44,823 nucleotides of DNA from Chrysomallon squamiferum (GCA_012295275.1 CM022675.1:1795519-1840341), one strand, 5' to 3'. Counted from the stretch's first letter, positions 1 to 12,637 are shown. Numbers and translations are program-made. Notes: generated by a model from the letters alone, not told the origin.

Positions 1-5
1 TATCC

Positions 6-39
<34 letters not shown>

Positions 40-572
40 GTTGTAAGGTCATAAGCATAAATCATCGGAAAATGTTCTTATATGATTTGATCAACCGTAT
101 TGGAATGAGCTGTTAATAATTCTCATTACAGTTACAAGTTGTTTTAAAATGAAAGGAACTTTCTCTTTGTTGTTACTTTTCCTCTGGTTTTTCAACTTAT
201 TTGCTTCTCCCTGTGTAATATTTTCAGTACATCTATTCGGTCACTGCAGACAAGTATAGTAAAAATGTTGAAGAAGTGTTCTTCATCCATTACCATGAAG
301 TGAAGTATGATTTTACTGAATGAAGAATGTTTAGTGATAAGAAATTGAGGTGTGATGTACGATATGAAATTCTATCACTAGATATCTAATGATTATGTGT
401 AATCCTTGCTGATTGGTTGTGCTGTCACGTGCTATGATGCCACCAAAAATTCAGCAAATGTTCGCATTCGTCTGATTCTTTAAAGAAGTAGTCATTTCCA
501 TAACACTTTCTATAGCTATAATTATAATGTTGTTGAGTTATAGTTCTTTTTTATACGACAATACCAAGAATA
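1..572. other. Spacer: gene-downstream block of the third copy
   Basis: AT-rich DNA without a credible gene. About 365-480 holds a recognisable block (GTGTAATCCTTGCTGATT, GCTGTCACGTGCTATGATG, CCACCAAAA). The block recurs inverted at about 2600-2700 and partly at 3840-3890. A short TTA array opens the window. Confidence 0.5.
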
Positions 573-800
573 TTAACAAGAAAATAATAATAATAATGAT
601 AAAATAACAATAATAATAATAACAATAGTAATAATAATAATAACAATAACAATAATAATAATAATTATAATAGTAATAATAACAATAACAATAATAATAA
701 TAATAGTAATAATAATAACAATAATAATAATAACAGTAACAATAACAATAACAATAACAATAACAATAATAATAATAATAATAATATATTTAATATTGAA
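573..800. repeat. Interrupted (TAA)n/(AAC)n microsatellite
   Basis: About 220 bases of TAA units with scattered AAC, AAT and AGT variants. The isoleucine/valine reading frame across it is a repeat artefact. Confidence 0.9.
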
Positions 801-1180
801 AAAATAAGGACTAATAATCAAATAATCGACACGAGGAATTAAAAAATATATATATATATATATTGTTAATCAGATGGGTGTGTGATGAAACTATAGCAAC
901 AGTTACAGCAGATCCTTCATCTTGGAAACAGCACCACGAATAATCACGACGGAAATTCGAAAGCTTTTCCTCCGCCATCGATTCTTACCGAACCTCCAGA
1001 ATGTCCAGAAACACAAATGAGAAGAAAATAAATAACAACACACAGGAAGAGCAAAACAGAGAGGTAATTTGTTTTCCAGCATAGAGTAATGACAATAATT
1101 ACGTAAACATGAATTAATATGCAAGTAATAATTTCGACTTATAAAATAAAACAAATCACACGAGAGTCATTGCTACAATC

Positions 1181-1186
1181 TTTATT
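1181..1186 (-). promoter_or_regulatory. Candidate polyadenylation signal of a third, mostly lost family copy
   Basis: AATAAA on the minus strand within CAATCTTTATTCAGTAAAGAA. The surrounding 880-1200 region matches 25400-25690 (shared CTTTTCCTCCGC, AACCTCC, ACAAATGAGAAG and AATCACACGAGA words). It is therefore the 3' end of another copy. Confidence 0.45.
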
Positions 1187-1334
1187 CAGTAAAGAAACTC
1201 AATATAAAATATTAATGACTACATAAACAAACATGTTTTTGAGAAAACACAAAAATACAACAAAAAACCTAAAAAAACAATCTTTACTATAGCAAAACAA
1301 GCAATCAAATATAATAATAGCAATAATTATAATG

Positions 1335-1389
<55 letters not shown>

Positions 1390-1998
1390 TAATAATGATA
1401 ATAATAATAATAATAATAATGATGATGATGATGATGAAAAAGAAAAGTCAGCACATCAATGAAAGTTAAGGAGTAGAATGTCTATAAAATATCGATACTC
1501 CTTTATCATTTAACTTTAATTTTCTGCAGATTTCATTTTCTTTTCTTTTTTGTTTTTCATTTTGACAGCCTACTACAGACAATTAATGAACAATATTCTC
1601 TCACGCGATAATACAAGTGAAATGCTGATGTTTGTTTTTTTCTTTTATTTTTTATTAATTTATTAACTTATTTACTTATTTATTTAAATAGTGCCTGAAA
1701 TGATATCCATTAGGGTGTCCTTCAAGTTTTCAAATAAATACTACTATTACTACTACTACTAACAATAATAATGGTACTACTACTAATAATAATAATAATA
1801 ACAATAGTAAAACATTAACCTTTGTTTTCTTCTGTTTTCTCTTTGTAAGCAATATATCATGTGATTCCATGCAACATTACGAACCAGAGTGTAAAACAAC
1901 AAGAAAAAAAACAACCAAAACCCTGTGTTTATTAAATAAAACAATTAATTAAACTATCAATTTACTGGAAACTAAACTAATAGTTTTAACATAAATAC
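1187..1998. other. Non-coding stretch with (AAT)n and (ATG)n arrays
   Basis: It contains AAT repeats at about 1325-1430, passing into GAT units, and short CTA/AAT clusters near 1740-1810. No exon with splice sites or family similarity was seen. Exons 12-19 of the putative third copy should lie here if it were complete, and they are absent. Confidence 0.6.
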
Positions 1999-2123
1999 TG
2001 AACAGGTTATAATTAGAACACGATGTAAACTCACAGAAGACGGTGATGAAGAGCAGGTTCCAAACCATCACACTTAACGTCATCCTTCCATACATTCCTA
2101 CTAGTAACACTGCGACCAACAGA
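1999..2123 (-). pseudogene. Relic SRCR second-half exon beside the assembly gap
   Basis: Read on the minus strand, the DNA next to the gap encodes WKDDVKCDGLEPAL, the group-A SRCR motif around the fifth cysteine. A stop codon and frame loss follow. The sequence aligns along the end of exon 11 of genes A and B, including the TTCAG-GTAT donor region, which has lost one base here. The exon continues into the N run, so its start is unknown. It is diverged far more than A is from B. Confidence 0.5.
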
Positions 2124-2323
2124 NNNNNNNNNNNNNNNNNNNNNNNNNNNNNNNNNNNNNNNNNNNNNNNNNNNNNNNNNNNNNNNNNNNNNNNNNNNNN
2201 NNNNNNNNNNNNNNNNNNNNNNNNNNNNNNNNNNNNNNNNNNNNNNNNNNNNNNNNNNNNNNNNNNNNNNNNNNNNNNNNNNNNNNNNNNNNNNNNNNNN
2301 NNNNNNNNNNNNNNNNNNNNNNN
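2124..2323. other. Assembly gap (200 N)
   Basis: Exactly 200 unknown bases, which suggests a fixed-size scaffold join, not a measured gap. Sequence to the left reads as family DNA on the minus strand; sequence to the right matches gene-downstream DNA in inverted orientation. Confidence 0.98.
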
Positions 2324-2800
2324 AGAATAGATTTCTTTGCTGCTATTTCCAAGATGGAGGTTCTTTCTGAAATTATTATAGCTTTTCATGGATATAACGA
2401 TGTTTTATATTTACTTTTTCTAGCATTGACTACTGTACTTGTGAATCCTTATTGTTTTCTGTATTAATAAATATTTCTTACGATTATTATTATTATTATT
2501 ATTATAACTTTGTCCGAATTAATAAACAAAGCAAAACTACCTTACTACATTATAATTCTAACTAGGTATGTAGCAACAGAACAGACTAAGTTTATAAACA
2601 GGCAGATTATCTGAACTTTTGGTGGCACCTTAACACGTGACAGCATGACCTATCAGCAAAGACTACACAGAATCACTTGATATCATAGTTTGATCATCAT
2701 AATTGTACAGGATTATAATTACAGGATCTATAAGTACTTGGTTACGTAGTGAAAATGTAATTTCATTGAGTAATTATAATACTTACGAACTGTGTGTGTG
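2324..2800 (-). repeat. Inverted copy of the gene-downstream block
   Basis: On the minus strand this segment matches plus-strand DNA downstream of gene A (about 3840-4000: ACATCGTTATAT, CTTGGAAATAGCAG) and near 365-480 (GCTGTCACGTG, GCCACCAAAA). Both partners lie in direct orientation to each other, so this one is inverted. It begins directly at the N gap. Confidence 0.6.
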
Positions 2801-3012
2801 TGTATATATATACAGTTAAACTATGAATTTCAAAAGCCTAAGTTTTTTATTTAAATCTCTTCAGATAGTTTGACAGCGAAATTATATATGTATTTATTGA
2901 TGTTGATAAGGCTATCTCTTAATGAAAGGAAATTACAAACAAAAGTTATTATCTGATACGTGTTACATTGATGATTCTGTATTAATTCACTGACACGTGG
3001 AAAGTGATAAAA

Positions 3013-3056
<44 letters not shown>

Positions 3057-3483
3057 CTATGTGTGTCCTTTATTCTATTTCATATATTATTTATTTTTAT
3101 TACTTATTGTATTGTACTTCCATTATTCTTTTCAGATAAAAGTAGTTAAGAGTTCTCAGTTCTAACTATAAAACTGTTTTGAAGAAAGCATTAAGTAAAT
3201 AATAAACATATTTGAAATGTCTTAACGTCGCCATCTTCCAGTAGCATAAAAACTCGACCAATGGATACCGGCACTCAGCTGTGACAACAGTAGTCTCCCT
3301 TGTTATGTCTCGACATATATTTAGTTTAGTTTTGTCTGTTGTTAAATGAAGCAACAAACATGTCTGCCATTTTCTTGTCATCTCTAAACGGATCTTTGTT
3401 ATAGTAAATTAATTCACAGTTGTCTTTTCTCTTTAGTGCTGCACATATAGAGGTATACTGCTACTTCTTATAATAATAATACC

Positions 3484-3537
<54 letters not shown>

Positions 3538-3780
3538 TCGTTCAGTTGCTGCTGCTGGTACTAATAACACTCCTATTACTACTACGACTACTGTTAAAAC
3601 TACTGTTACACTTGATGGTAATGGACGAAAAACACTTCTTGAAAGATTTCACTATAAGTGTGTGTATTGACAATATTAAACTGGAGAACAAAATAAGTTG
3701 AAAAATCAGAGATAGAGTAACAACAAAGAGAAAACTGAACAGAGAAATTAATTAGAAGACAAATTCCTTTCTTCTTAAAA
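2801..3780. other. Spacer with (GT)n and (AAT)n arrays
   Basis: Contains (GT)19-type repeat at 3015-3052 and (AAT)n at about 3473-3537. No exon, element boundary or RNA gene was recognised. Confidence 0.6.
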
Positions 3781-4147
3781 CTCAATTCATAATTATCTTC
3801 AATAACAATGTATAGTTATAATCAGTAACGGTATGAAATAATATCACTTGATATCAAGTGATTCTCTGCAGTCTTTACTGATAGCTCGTTGTGTAAGTAC
3901 AGTAATCTAAACTAGAAAACAGTAAGGAAAAACATCGTTATATGCATGAAGTAATATGATAATTACAACAAGAACCTTCATCTTGGAAATAGCAGGGAAA
4001 AAGCTTTTCTTCTGTCATGAATTTATACAACAAGCCGAATACCCCAAATATAGTATTAATAATAATTATATAGACATAAAATAAATCTCAACTAATATCT
4101 ACGACATATTACAGAAAACAAAGTACATGAGATGCACCCCAATAAGC
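3781..4147 (-). other. Downstream flank of gene A
   Basis: Similar to 25400-25660 and 880-1170 in its right part (CTTCATCTTGGAA, GCTTTTC) and to the inverted block at 2324-2700 in its left part. It probably carries no function beyond being part of the duplicated unit. Confidence 0.5.
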
Positions 4148-4153
4148 TTTATT
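4148..4153 (-). promoter_or_regulatory. Candidate polyadenylation signal of gene A
   Basis: AATAAA on the minus strand, embedded in AAGCTTTATTC on the plus strand. The same context recurs at 25668-25673 and, slightly changed, at 1181-1186, inside otherwise diverged sequence. Confidence 0.5.
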
Positions 4154-4343
4154 CAAACTATTGCAAATATATAAAAAACAAAAAAAAGTTAATAAATCAA
4201 TTAAAAGAAATAAAAAAATACTAATACAGCTACAGGAATACGAAATGAGGCAACGAAAGAACGAGGACAAAATAATAATAATAAAACTAAATGTAAACAT
4301 AGCAATAACAGTAATAATTATAATAATAATAATAATAAAACAA

Positions 4344-4394
<51 letters not shown>

Positions 4395-4519
4395 CGAATC
4401 ATGCCAAGCGAAATGAAAAAAAGCAAGAAAAAAAAGAAAAGAAAAAAGAAAGGTATAATAGAAATGAATGCATAAATAATAAAAGCAGTAACACTTTAAA
4501 AAGAAATGAACTAATTTCA

Positions 4520-4575
<56 letters not shown>

Positions 4576-4712
4576 GGCAACGCCAAAAGATCAAAGCAAA
4601 ACCTTTTCTTTTTATGCCAGGTCAAGGAAAAGAAAGAAAAGTATTGCGTATATTACAAAACAATTTGGATTTCAGTAATCCAAGCTACAGCTCAAGGAGA
4701 AAGTAAACCGCA

Positions 4713-4774
<62 letters not shown>

Positions 4775-5021
4775 AATAATAGTAAAAATAACTAGAACAA
4801 AATAAACAGTAAAATAAAACAAACAAAGAAGTAATAAAAAAATAACAATAATAAAATAAGAAAAATATTAAATATAGGAAGAAAAGCAAAACGAAATTTG
4901 GAAGAAAATTAAATCTGAAGATAGAGAATTTGTTTTTATTTTCATAAAATCTTAAATTATAAATAAATAAATAAAATAAAACAATAAATAAATAAGTAAG
5001 TAATGGAAACAAATAATACTG

Positions 5022-5064
<43 letters not shown>

Positions 5065-5279
5065 TTACAACAACAATAAAATAAAAATGTGAAGAAAGAA
5101 AAAGAAAGAATGAAAAAGAAAGAAAAAACAAAAGAAGACAAATAATTATCAAAACGTAATGTACTAGTAACTAATGCTAAAGCAAAGAAAATTTTAAACA
5201 AAAGCTATTTTATCTAAAAGTAAAAACAGTTTTTAACTTCAGTTTAGTACTAAAGTGTATGAAATGTTTGTCAGGTTAA
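4148..5279 (-). other. Gene A 3' untranslated region, microsatellite-rich
   Basis: No coding signal follows the stop. The stretch holds (TAA)n arrays at about 4307-4394, 4523-4574 and 5020-5061 and a (GT)n run at about 4716-4772. A minus-strand AATAAA (plus TTTATT, 4148-4153) lies at the end and is conserved at the corresponding place in gene B and in the relic copy, so it is the likely polyadenylation signal. The UTR length is inferred. Confidence 0.5.
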
Positions 5280-5467
5280 CTAAATGTGATGGTTGTTGAC
5301 ATCTTCCTTCTTCAGACTGGAATTTTTCTTCCTCAGGAAGACGACCACCACAATCCCAATGACAAGTGAGAAGATGATCACCAAGATAAAACAGAGAACA
5401 ATCAGAATCGTGGTGTTGATACCAAATTGATCAGATCCATGTTCTTCACCTGATGTCTCTGAGATAC
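5280..5467 (-). CDS. Gene A exon 19: transmembrane helix, cytoplasmic tail, stop
   Basis: After a short hydrophilic stem ([14 protein letters not shown]) comes a strongly hydrophobic run of about 25 residues beginning [10 protein letters not shown] and ending GIVVVVFL. A basic stop-transfer [12 protein letters not shown] and TAG at 5280-5282 follow. The tail is about 20 residues without a recognised signalling motif. The plus-strand open frame across this region is only the antisense shadow. Confidence 0.87.
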
Positions 5468-5877
5468 CTAGAAAGTAGTAATATTGTTAAACGTCAGATT
5501 TTGGGAACCTTTCTTCCAGCTAATATATATGAACGAAAATCTCCATTTAACTGTTTGTTTAATATGACATAAACGAAAAATTTAACTGTTTGTTTAATAT
5601 GACAAAACTAATCGCAAATACGATTACAATTAAAGAAAACAAACAAACTCACTCGGTGTTCGATCTTCTACAATCACGTCCAGGACAGTAAATGTTTTTC
5701 TGACAAGTTCATCAGACGTTTCAGCAGATCTTCGTTTTCTTCCAGACTCTGCCTTCCCGTTGCAGTCCACCTGAAATTATAAAGATGAATGTGAAATTTG
5801 ATTGTCTGATTTCTGATTTTGCGGAAAACGTTCAGCATTTCTCCTACTTGAAACAAATATAGCCATTGAGAGAATGA

Positions 5878-5908
<31 letters not shown>

Positions 5909-8900
5909 TAAATAATAATAATAATAATAAAATAAATCATCAACACGGAAATGACTGTTGTCTTCAAGTATTGTTAGTAACCTAATCAGAATTATTTATT
6001 TTTGCATTTACTGAATACATTGCGTAAAATCCTCGCATCACGAAACAATAAATAAATAAATAAATAAATATATAAATTAACTAATTAATTTTAATAATAA
6101 TAAAACAGGTTTAGTACAACCGACGCAAAAGTTTGATTAGTAATGTTAAAACTTACAGGGTCACACTGAGATTTTTGATCTGGAGGACAAACTTTGACTG
6201 AACATTCTGTAGAGACTACATTGTTTTTGTTAAAGGTGAAAGCTTTCAACTTGAATGTGACGTTGTTTCCAGAACCTTCAGGTTCCTGTATCATCAGTTT
6301 ACCGATCTCAGACGAAGGACAGCTGAAGAAAGAAACACAATTATCAACAAGTAACGACTAAACTTCATTTCTGTGTGACTATTTTAAGCTGCATCGTTCT
6401 GATTGAACAGGTGATGTGATAAAATGCAGATTGTATAATTATAACTTTGTACGCTGATGTTACTTTGATGACTGGATGACTGATAACAAAGGACTGATTA
6501 TATTGTTAAATGATACTGTTTCAATAAATGGTGGGTCAACCTATAAATGAAGATATTGTTTTCACGGAGTAGAAGTCTAACTGTTGAACCATGTCGGTGA
6601 AGGTAATTCTAAGACTATTTTATACATATGAATAATTATTATATTCTGACGAAAAAATGAAATCCTAGAAATAGTCTTCCCTCCTCAACACAAGTAATAT
6701 CCATATTTCTGTTTGCGGCTAAGAAAGTATTACATTCTAAATAGTTTTAATAATAAAATATTACCTGTTTTCAATGATTTTCAAAGTTTCACTATCGTCT
6801 CCAGTTTTCTGATTATCTGCAGTGCATGATTCTATTCTGAGGGTGGCTGATTCTGTCTCTGTTCAAAATATAATAGGATATTACAATTTGTAAAGGGTGT
6901 CATCAAAAAACAAATTATGTTCTTTGCTAGAATTAGTATTATTTAAAAATCAAGTTTTATTCAAAGCTCTGTAAATCAAATAGTTTTGTATCTCTGGAGT
7001 TAAATAACGTTAGCTAGTATCTAAATTTGAACACGTTACTAATAGTTAATACTTTTCCATTTAACTCTCATTTCTGTGTTATTCTGATTGGTGATATTCA
7101 AAGAAAATGATGGAAGATTTTTGAATATGTTAATATATAGTGACTGACACAAATATATTTACAGAGGAAACGAATATTTAATGTTTTTTTTTTTTTTTTT
7201 TTTTTTATAAACAAACTTAACTACGAGAAAAGAAAAAAAACAACAGAAGTGTTTCATATTTCCATTAATTATTTCAAAATTCATTCAATTAATAATATGG
7301 TACTAAAATTCATACATGTCTTTCTGTTCTGTCTTTTTCTTTAATATATTATTATTATTATTATTATTATTATATGTTTAACGCCTTTAAATAAATGTTT
7401 CACTTCTATTTATTTACTTTTTATTTTGTTTTCATTAATTTCAAAACTCCGAATGTGAAATCGAAAAAGTGGCTTGTGTTGAATCTATCTTAAGAAAATC
7501 TGATACAGGAAATGACTTAAACCCTAACACATAAATCTGTAAATAAAAAATATTATGAGTAATAGTTTCTGTTAAACACGAAATTATTAAAACTAGAAAG
7601 TTAATCTTTATCAGTTGTTTAGAGTTACCTGCGCATTTCACACCAGCATCGTTTTCATGTTTACAGTCAGAGTTACCCCATTGAAAATTACACTGTTCAA
7701 AACTTGTTTCATTTCCTAAACAGTGAATATAATTGAGAAAGATAGGTCCTGATCCTTCTCCAAAATAAGCATTACCAACGGCTGTTGCATTTGAACTGTA
7801 AAACATATTTTATACCATATTTGAAAAATGTTAGACACAATGTTTTACTGTTAAAATATGTCGTTTCTATACACTAGTGATAAAAGAGGCAATTTTAATT
7901 TTCATCAATAAAAATACAGTTAGTATTTCCACGGAAACACATTTTATTTTTTTATTTTCTTTGTTCCTTTTGGTTTTTGAGGCCTTGAAAGATAAATTTT
8001 AAAAAATGAAAGAAAAAACAATATATATTGGAAGATTTATTTAAAATGGAAATTGCTCGATTTAGAAAATGACAAAACTAAAAATTATGTCATGCTGATA
8101 AAAGATATGAAACATTTATATCAGCTACTTACACAGTGAAATCGAACATTTAGGTTTAAATATAATAATCATTATTAATATCTTACTTTGTGTTACCCCA
8201 CATTCTGCAGTAAACAGCTGTTATAATAATCATTATTAATAACTTACTTAGTAAAACCCAGCATTCTGCAGTAAACTGCTGCATTGTAATCAGTATGATA
8301 GTGATGACAGACTGTGCCCCACATTCCAAGATATTTAATCTCTACTCGACCTTCTCGTTCTGATCTGCCTCCAACCAGACGAATCTTAATTTCTGAATCT
8401 TCCTCTGAAGAAAGAAAGAAAACAATAATAAAATGATTGTCATATCGCACAATAAATATAAAATCTAGCACACCAGCATCTTTCAGTTAGCTTTTATGAT
8501 ATCACTTATTTCGTGTTTGCGTTGTGTCTAAGACAATCAACGCTGTATTGAAAATAGCAAATGAAAAAAAATAAAAGCAATACAAATCTGTTCTAAAATA
8601 TATTACCTCCACACAGCAAGCCTGTAAACTTAGTTTTTTCACTGGGGTCTAGATTAAAGTTAAACTGACACTGGTTAATATTAGTTTCCTTTATTCCACA
8701 GGTTACATCTGATGTCCAGATTTTTGTGCTGTTTGAAGTCAAATTGTGCTCTTGCGGAGTCAGTAGTATTGCTGTGTAACTTCTTTAGGCAAATAAATAA
8801 ATAGAGAAAATCAAACAATTAAAATATATAAATACATACCAAACTGTTACATACTTGTTGTGCTTTATTATTATTATTATTATTATTGTTGTTGTTGTTG

Positions 8901-9747
8901 TTGTTGTTGTTATTATTAATTATTTTTATTTTTTATTATTATTTATTTATTCTTAGTTGTATTTTTTTATTCTCTATACATTTTTTTGTGATATTTTCTA
9001 AAATATTCTTCAGTGCGAGGAACTGCTGCGTGTTTTGAAGCCAAGTTGAATTGTTTCAATGTTGACTTACTCGTTATATCCAAGAGTTCTGCACATAACT
9101 TTAGCATCTGCTGGACTGATTTCTATATCGTACAGTCTGCCCCACTCATTGTCTTTTTTCAGTTCAACTACACCGTAGTTACTGGTTGGGCCACCAACTA
9201 GTCGTAATTCATATTCTGATGTGTTATCTATAACCAAAAACATCAAATTAAATACAGTCAGAGATAGCACAGCTTTAACAAATAGTTCAACCCTTCCCCA
9301 TTTAACTTTTATTATTTGTGGAGTTCATGTTATTTCGTATAGTTTTGTTTCCTATGACCGCTAATTAACTGTATACATTCACAACAAAACTGAAATAAGT
9401 TTTGATAGAATTGTCATAATTCTCGAACTGTGTGACAGTCAACATTATGGAAAATTACAAAGGAAATTAAACCAAACACATTAATTAAATTAAGTAATAA
9501 AACATGAAGCCTATTGTAAACTGATAGTTTTGACATGAATACCTGAACACTTGACATCTACAGACAGACAGTCTTTCGTTTCATCGCGAAGTTTGAGAAG
9601 ACATAGATGAAGACCAGGCTCGGAATTAGAACAATCAGCGATGTACTTCCATTTACTGCCAGTAACCTTTACACCACTAGTAGTAGGTTTACTTCTGTTA
9701 AGAAAAATATAATACATTTCTTAATGTTAGTTGATTACAGGTTAATA

Positions 9748-9820
<73 letters not shown>

Positions 9821-10757
9821 TCTACTATACGAGCAAACATTTTCCTTCTGAAAAATAGTTTCTTCTGTGTGTATTTGTAACAGATAGTAATACTGAAAGA
9901 AACATCAACGAACAATCATCAGTAGAGTAAGAGCGACAGAACATTTACTAAAAGATAAAACTAGATATTAATCAAAAACTCTAAAAATGATTTTCCATTT
10001 ATTTAGAAAGGATAATCGCTCGTCTGCAGATCATTTACTTTTTTATCATGTATTTATAATCACTTAATGATTTTATCGACATCAGTAAGAAAAAGCCATC
10101 GCCACCACCGACATCATCATCATCAATAACTTTTGTTAGTGTTATTTATTTGTTCATACATTAAATATGTTAACACTGAAGATTGGAAAGGCGTACTAAC
10201 GTTGCATAGCCCATTTGTCTGCACACAACTTCTGCCGCATCGGAATCTCTCGTCTTTTGTCTGACAAACCGATTTCCATTCTCCATCCTCCAATACCTCA
10301 AGTCTTCCGATGTTTTCACTGCTCCCACCCGCCAGCCGCAGTTCGTACGGTTTAGGGTTTTCTGTTACAGTGGAGAAAAATACAACTTTTATTTAATTAC
10401 AGTTATATATATTTATTTACTTATTTATTTATTTTTCTATTTCTTTATTATCGAAGATATAAATATTTATGTACAGTTTTGATTGAATTCATATTTAGTG
10501 TATGCTGTTCCATTCATATTTCGTTTATTTTTATTTCTTACATTTTCACTGGTTTTTATTAATTTTATTTAAACTATCATATTTTAGATTTTTACTGATG
10601 GAAAGAGCAAGAAAATAGAAACAAAAAGTAACAACTACGATATTTTCTGTTTCTTCTGTTATTCTTCATAATTAAACAGATTTACGTTTCGTAATACAAA
10701 AAAGTAAAAAAGAAAAAAGAAGCTAAGTAGTATTAGTAGTAGTAGTGGTAGTAGTAG

Positions 10758-10827
<70 letters not shown>

Positions 10828-12602
10828 AATAGTGATACTGACAATACTTTTTACCATCACATATAATTCCGACAGCATCACCACTATCGCACTCATCACT
10901 GCATTCTGTAATATACCATCCATCACAATCATATACGTCCAGTTCATATCCATTGCACCAAAATAAACCTGAAAAGACTGGTCCACTTCCCACTGGGAAG
11001 AATCCTTTACCACGTGGCATACCATAGACACTGTTGAAAACAGTCATAGAAGTTTAACTGTAAGCCTAGTCTTATACTAATTGAATAGATGTAACTATGT
11101 TCTATGCAACAGAGTCGTTAATTTTCTTTAATCAGCTTCCATGACCTTGCACAGCGTATGTAAATGTATGTAGTGTATCATTCTTTATTGAATGATGTTA
11201 TATTATATGAAATGAAAATAATGATTTTGGAAGAAAGACTTAATCATAATTTTGCAATACTAAACCTAATATAAGAAAGGAATAAGAAAGAAAACAAAGA
11301 AAAATGAAGACAACGTTTTTCTCTTTTAATCTGATACTTTGGCTAAAAATGAAATGAGAACAGAAAATGCATACTATTTGTTTTCTGTAAGAAAATTGAA
11401 TATTTATATAACTGTTTATCTCATGGGCATCTCTCTGCATAATCCCGAAAACGAATTAGAAATACTTCAATCATCCTGAAGCTCAGTGGAAATATCAAAC
11501 ACCACCACCAACAAGAACAACAGGTTTGTACAATAAACAGTCACTTTACAATGATCTCATTTGATTTTGTTATAATTTTTACTAATAATATTTGGATATA
11601 TGGGACAGACTAGTCCATCGTACGAATAAACTTTAAGAATTGTGCGGAGATTTTACACAATGTGACAGTTTAATTTAACACATATAATGAAAGTAAAACT
11701 TCTCTTTCAGTTAGATGTGAATAATTAGTATATGCACTTGTGATAAACAGTTAAGTATATTCTGGCTGCAGTGGGAAATAAGAGAAAAATGTGAACTGAT
11801 GAAGAGAACAATCACACCACACACTCTAGTCTCCCAGTGTTATATGCTTTCTTCTGAAACTGCGGTGAGACTTTTCAGTATAATTATAAGTGACTTTTGA
11901 ATACTGATGATGTGAAGTTAGTTGTCGTAGTGATGATGGTGTGAGAAAAGTAATACAGAGAACAATCAGTAGTGTTTGAAATGTACTTACTTCATGTAAC
12001 CGAGAGTCCTACAAATTGCAGTAGCATCAAAGACGTTAAATGAATAACAAAACACGCTCCCCCATTCACCTTGGTACAGAACTTCTAATCGACCTTCTTT
12101 ACTTGTATTACCACCAACTAGTCGCAAATCCACTTTATACAGAGAAAGAAAAAAAAAATATATATATATAGACATACAAACACGGCTGTGTGAAAATATT
12201 GTAGTGAATTTTAAATATGAACAAACATAATTGGAGAACTGAATAGAGAAACCCTAGAAAACAAAGAGTCATTCACAATGTTAATCATTTCAGTAGAAAC
12301 TTGATTCTATTTTGTTAAATTGTGGATAATGTTTAAGAAGTGTTTTAAAACAGTAATTTCTACACGGACAATGACAGAGTTCATCATCTTGAACTCAGAC
12401 TTAATGAGTATAGTTTTTATATAGTAAACAGAAATTACGTGGCTCAATGTCAGCAATCTTAGATTCCACTTCTGCCGATCCCGTTACATCTGAGAATAAA
12501 GAGAAAACTTTTCAAGTGAGTATGTTCCTGGGCCGAAAACTTACTTCAGAAACAAAGCAAATCAACATTAATTTATCACAGCAATTAATAATAATAATAA
12601 TT

Positions 12603-12637
<35 letters not shown>

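Noticed and set aside
573-821. Minus-strand open frame of isoleucine and valine
   Set aside because: It is a translation of TAA/AAC microsatellite. The same holds for asparagine, isoleucine, leucine, serine and tyrosine runs at 4161-4625, 9607-9858, 18959-19162, 20408-20845, 21082-21346 and 39435-39884.
1949-2389. Open frames spanning the N run
   Set aside because: Unknown bases do not support a coding call. Only the SRCR-like remnant left of the gap is kept.
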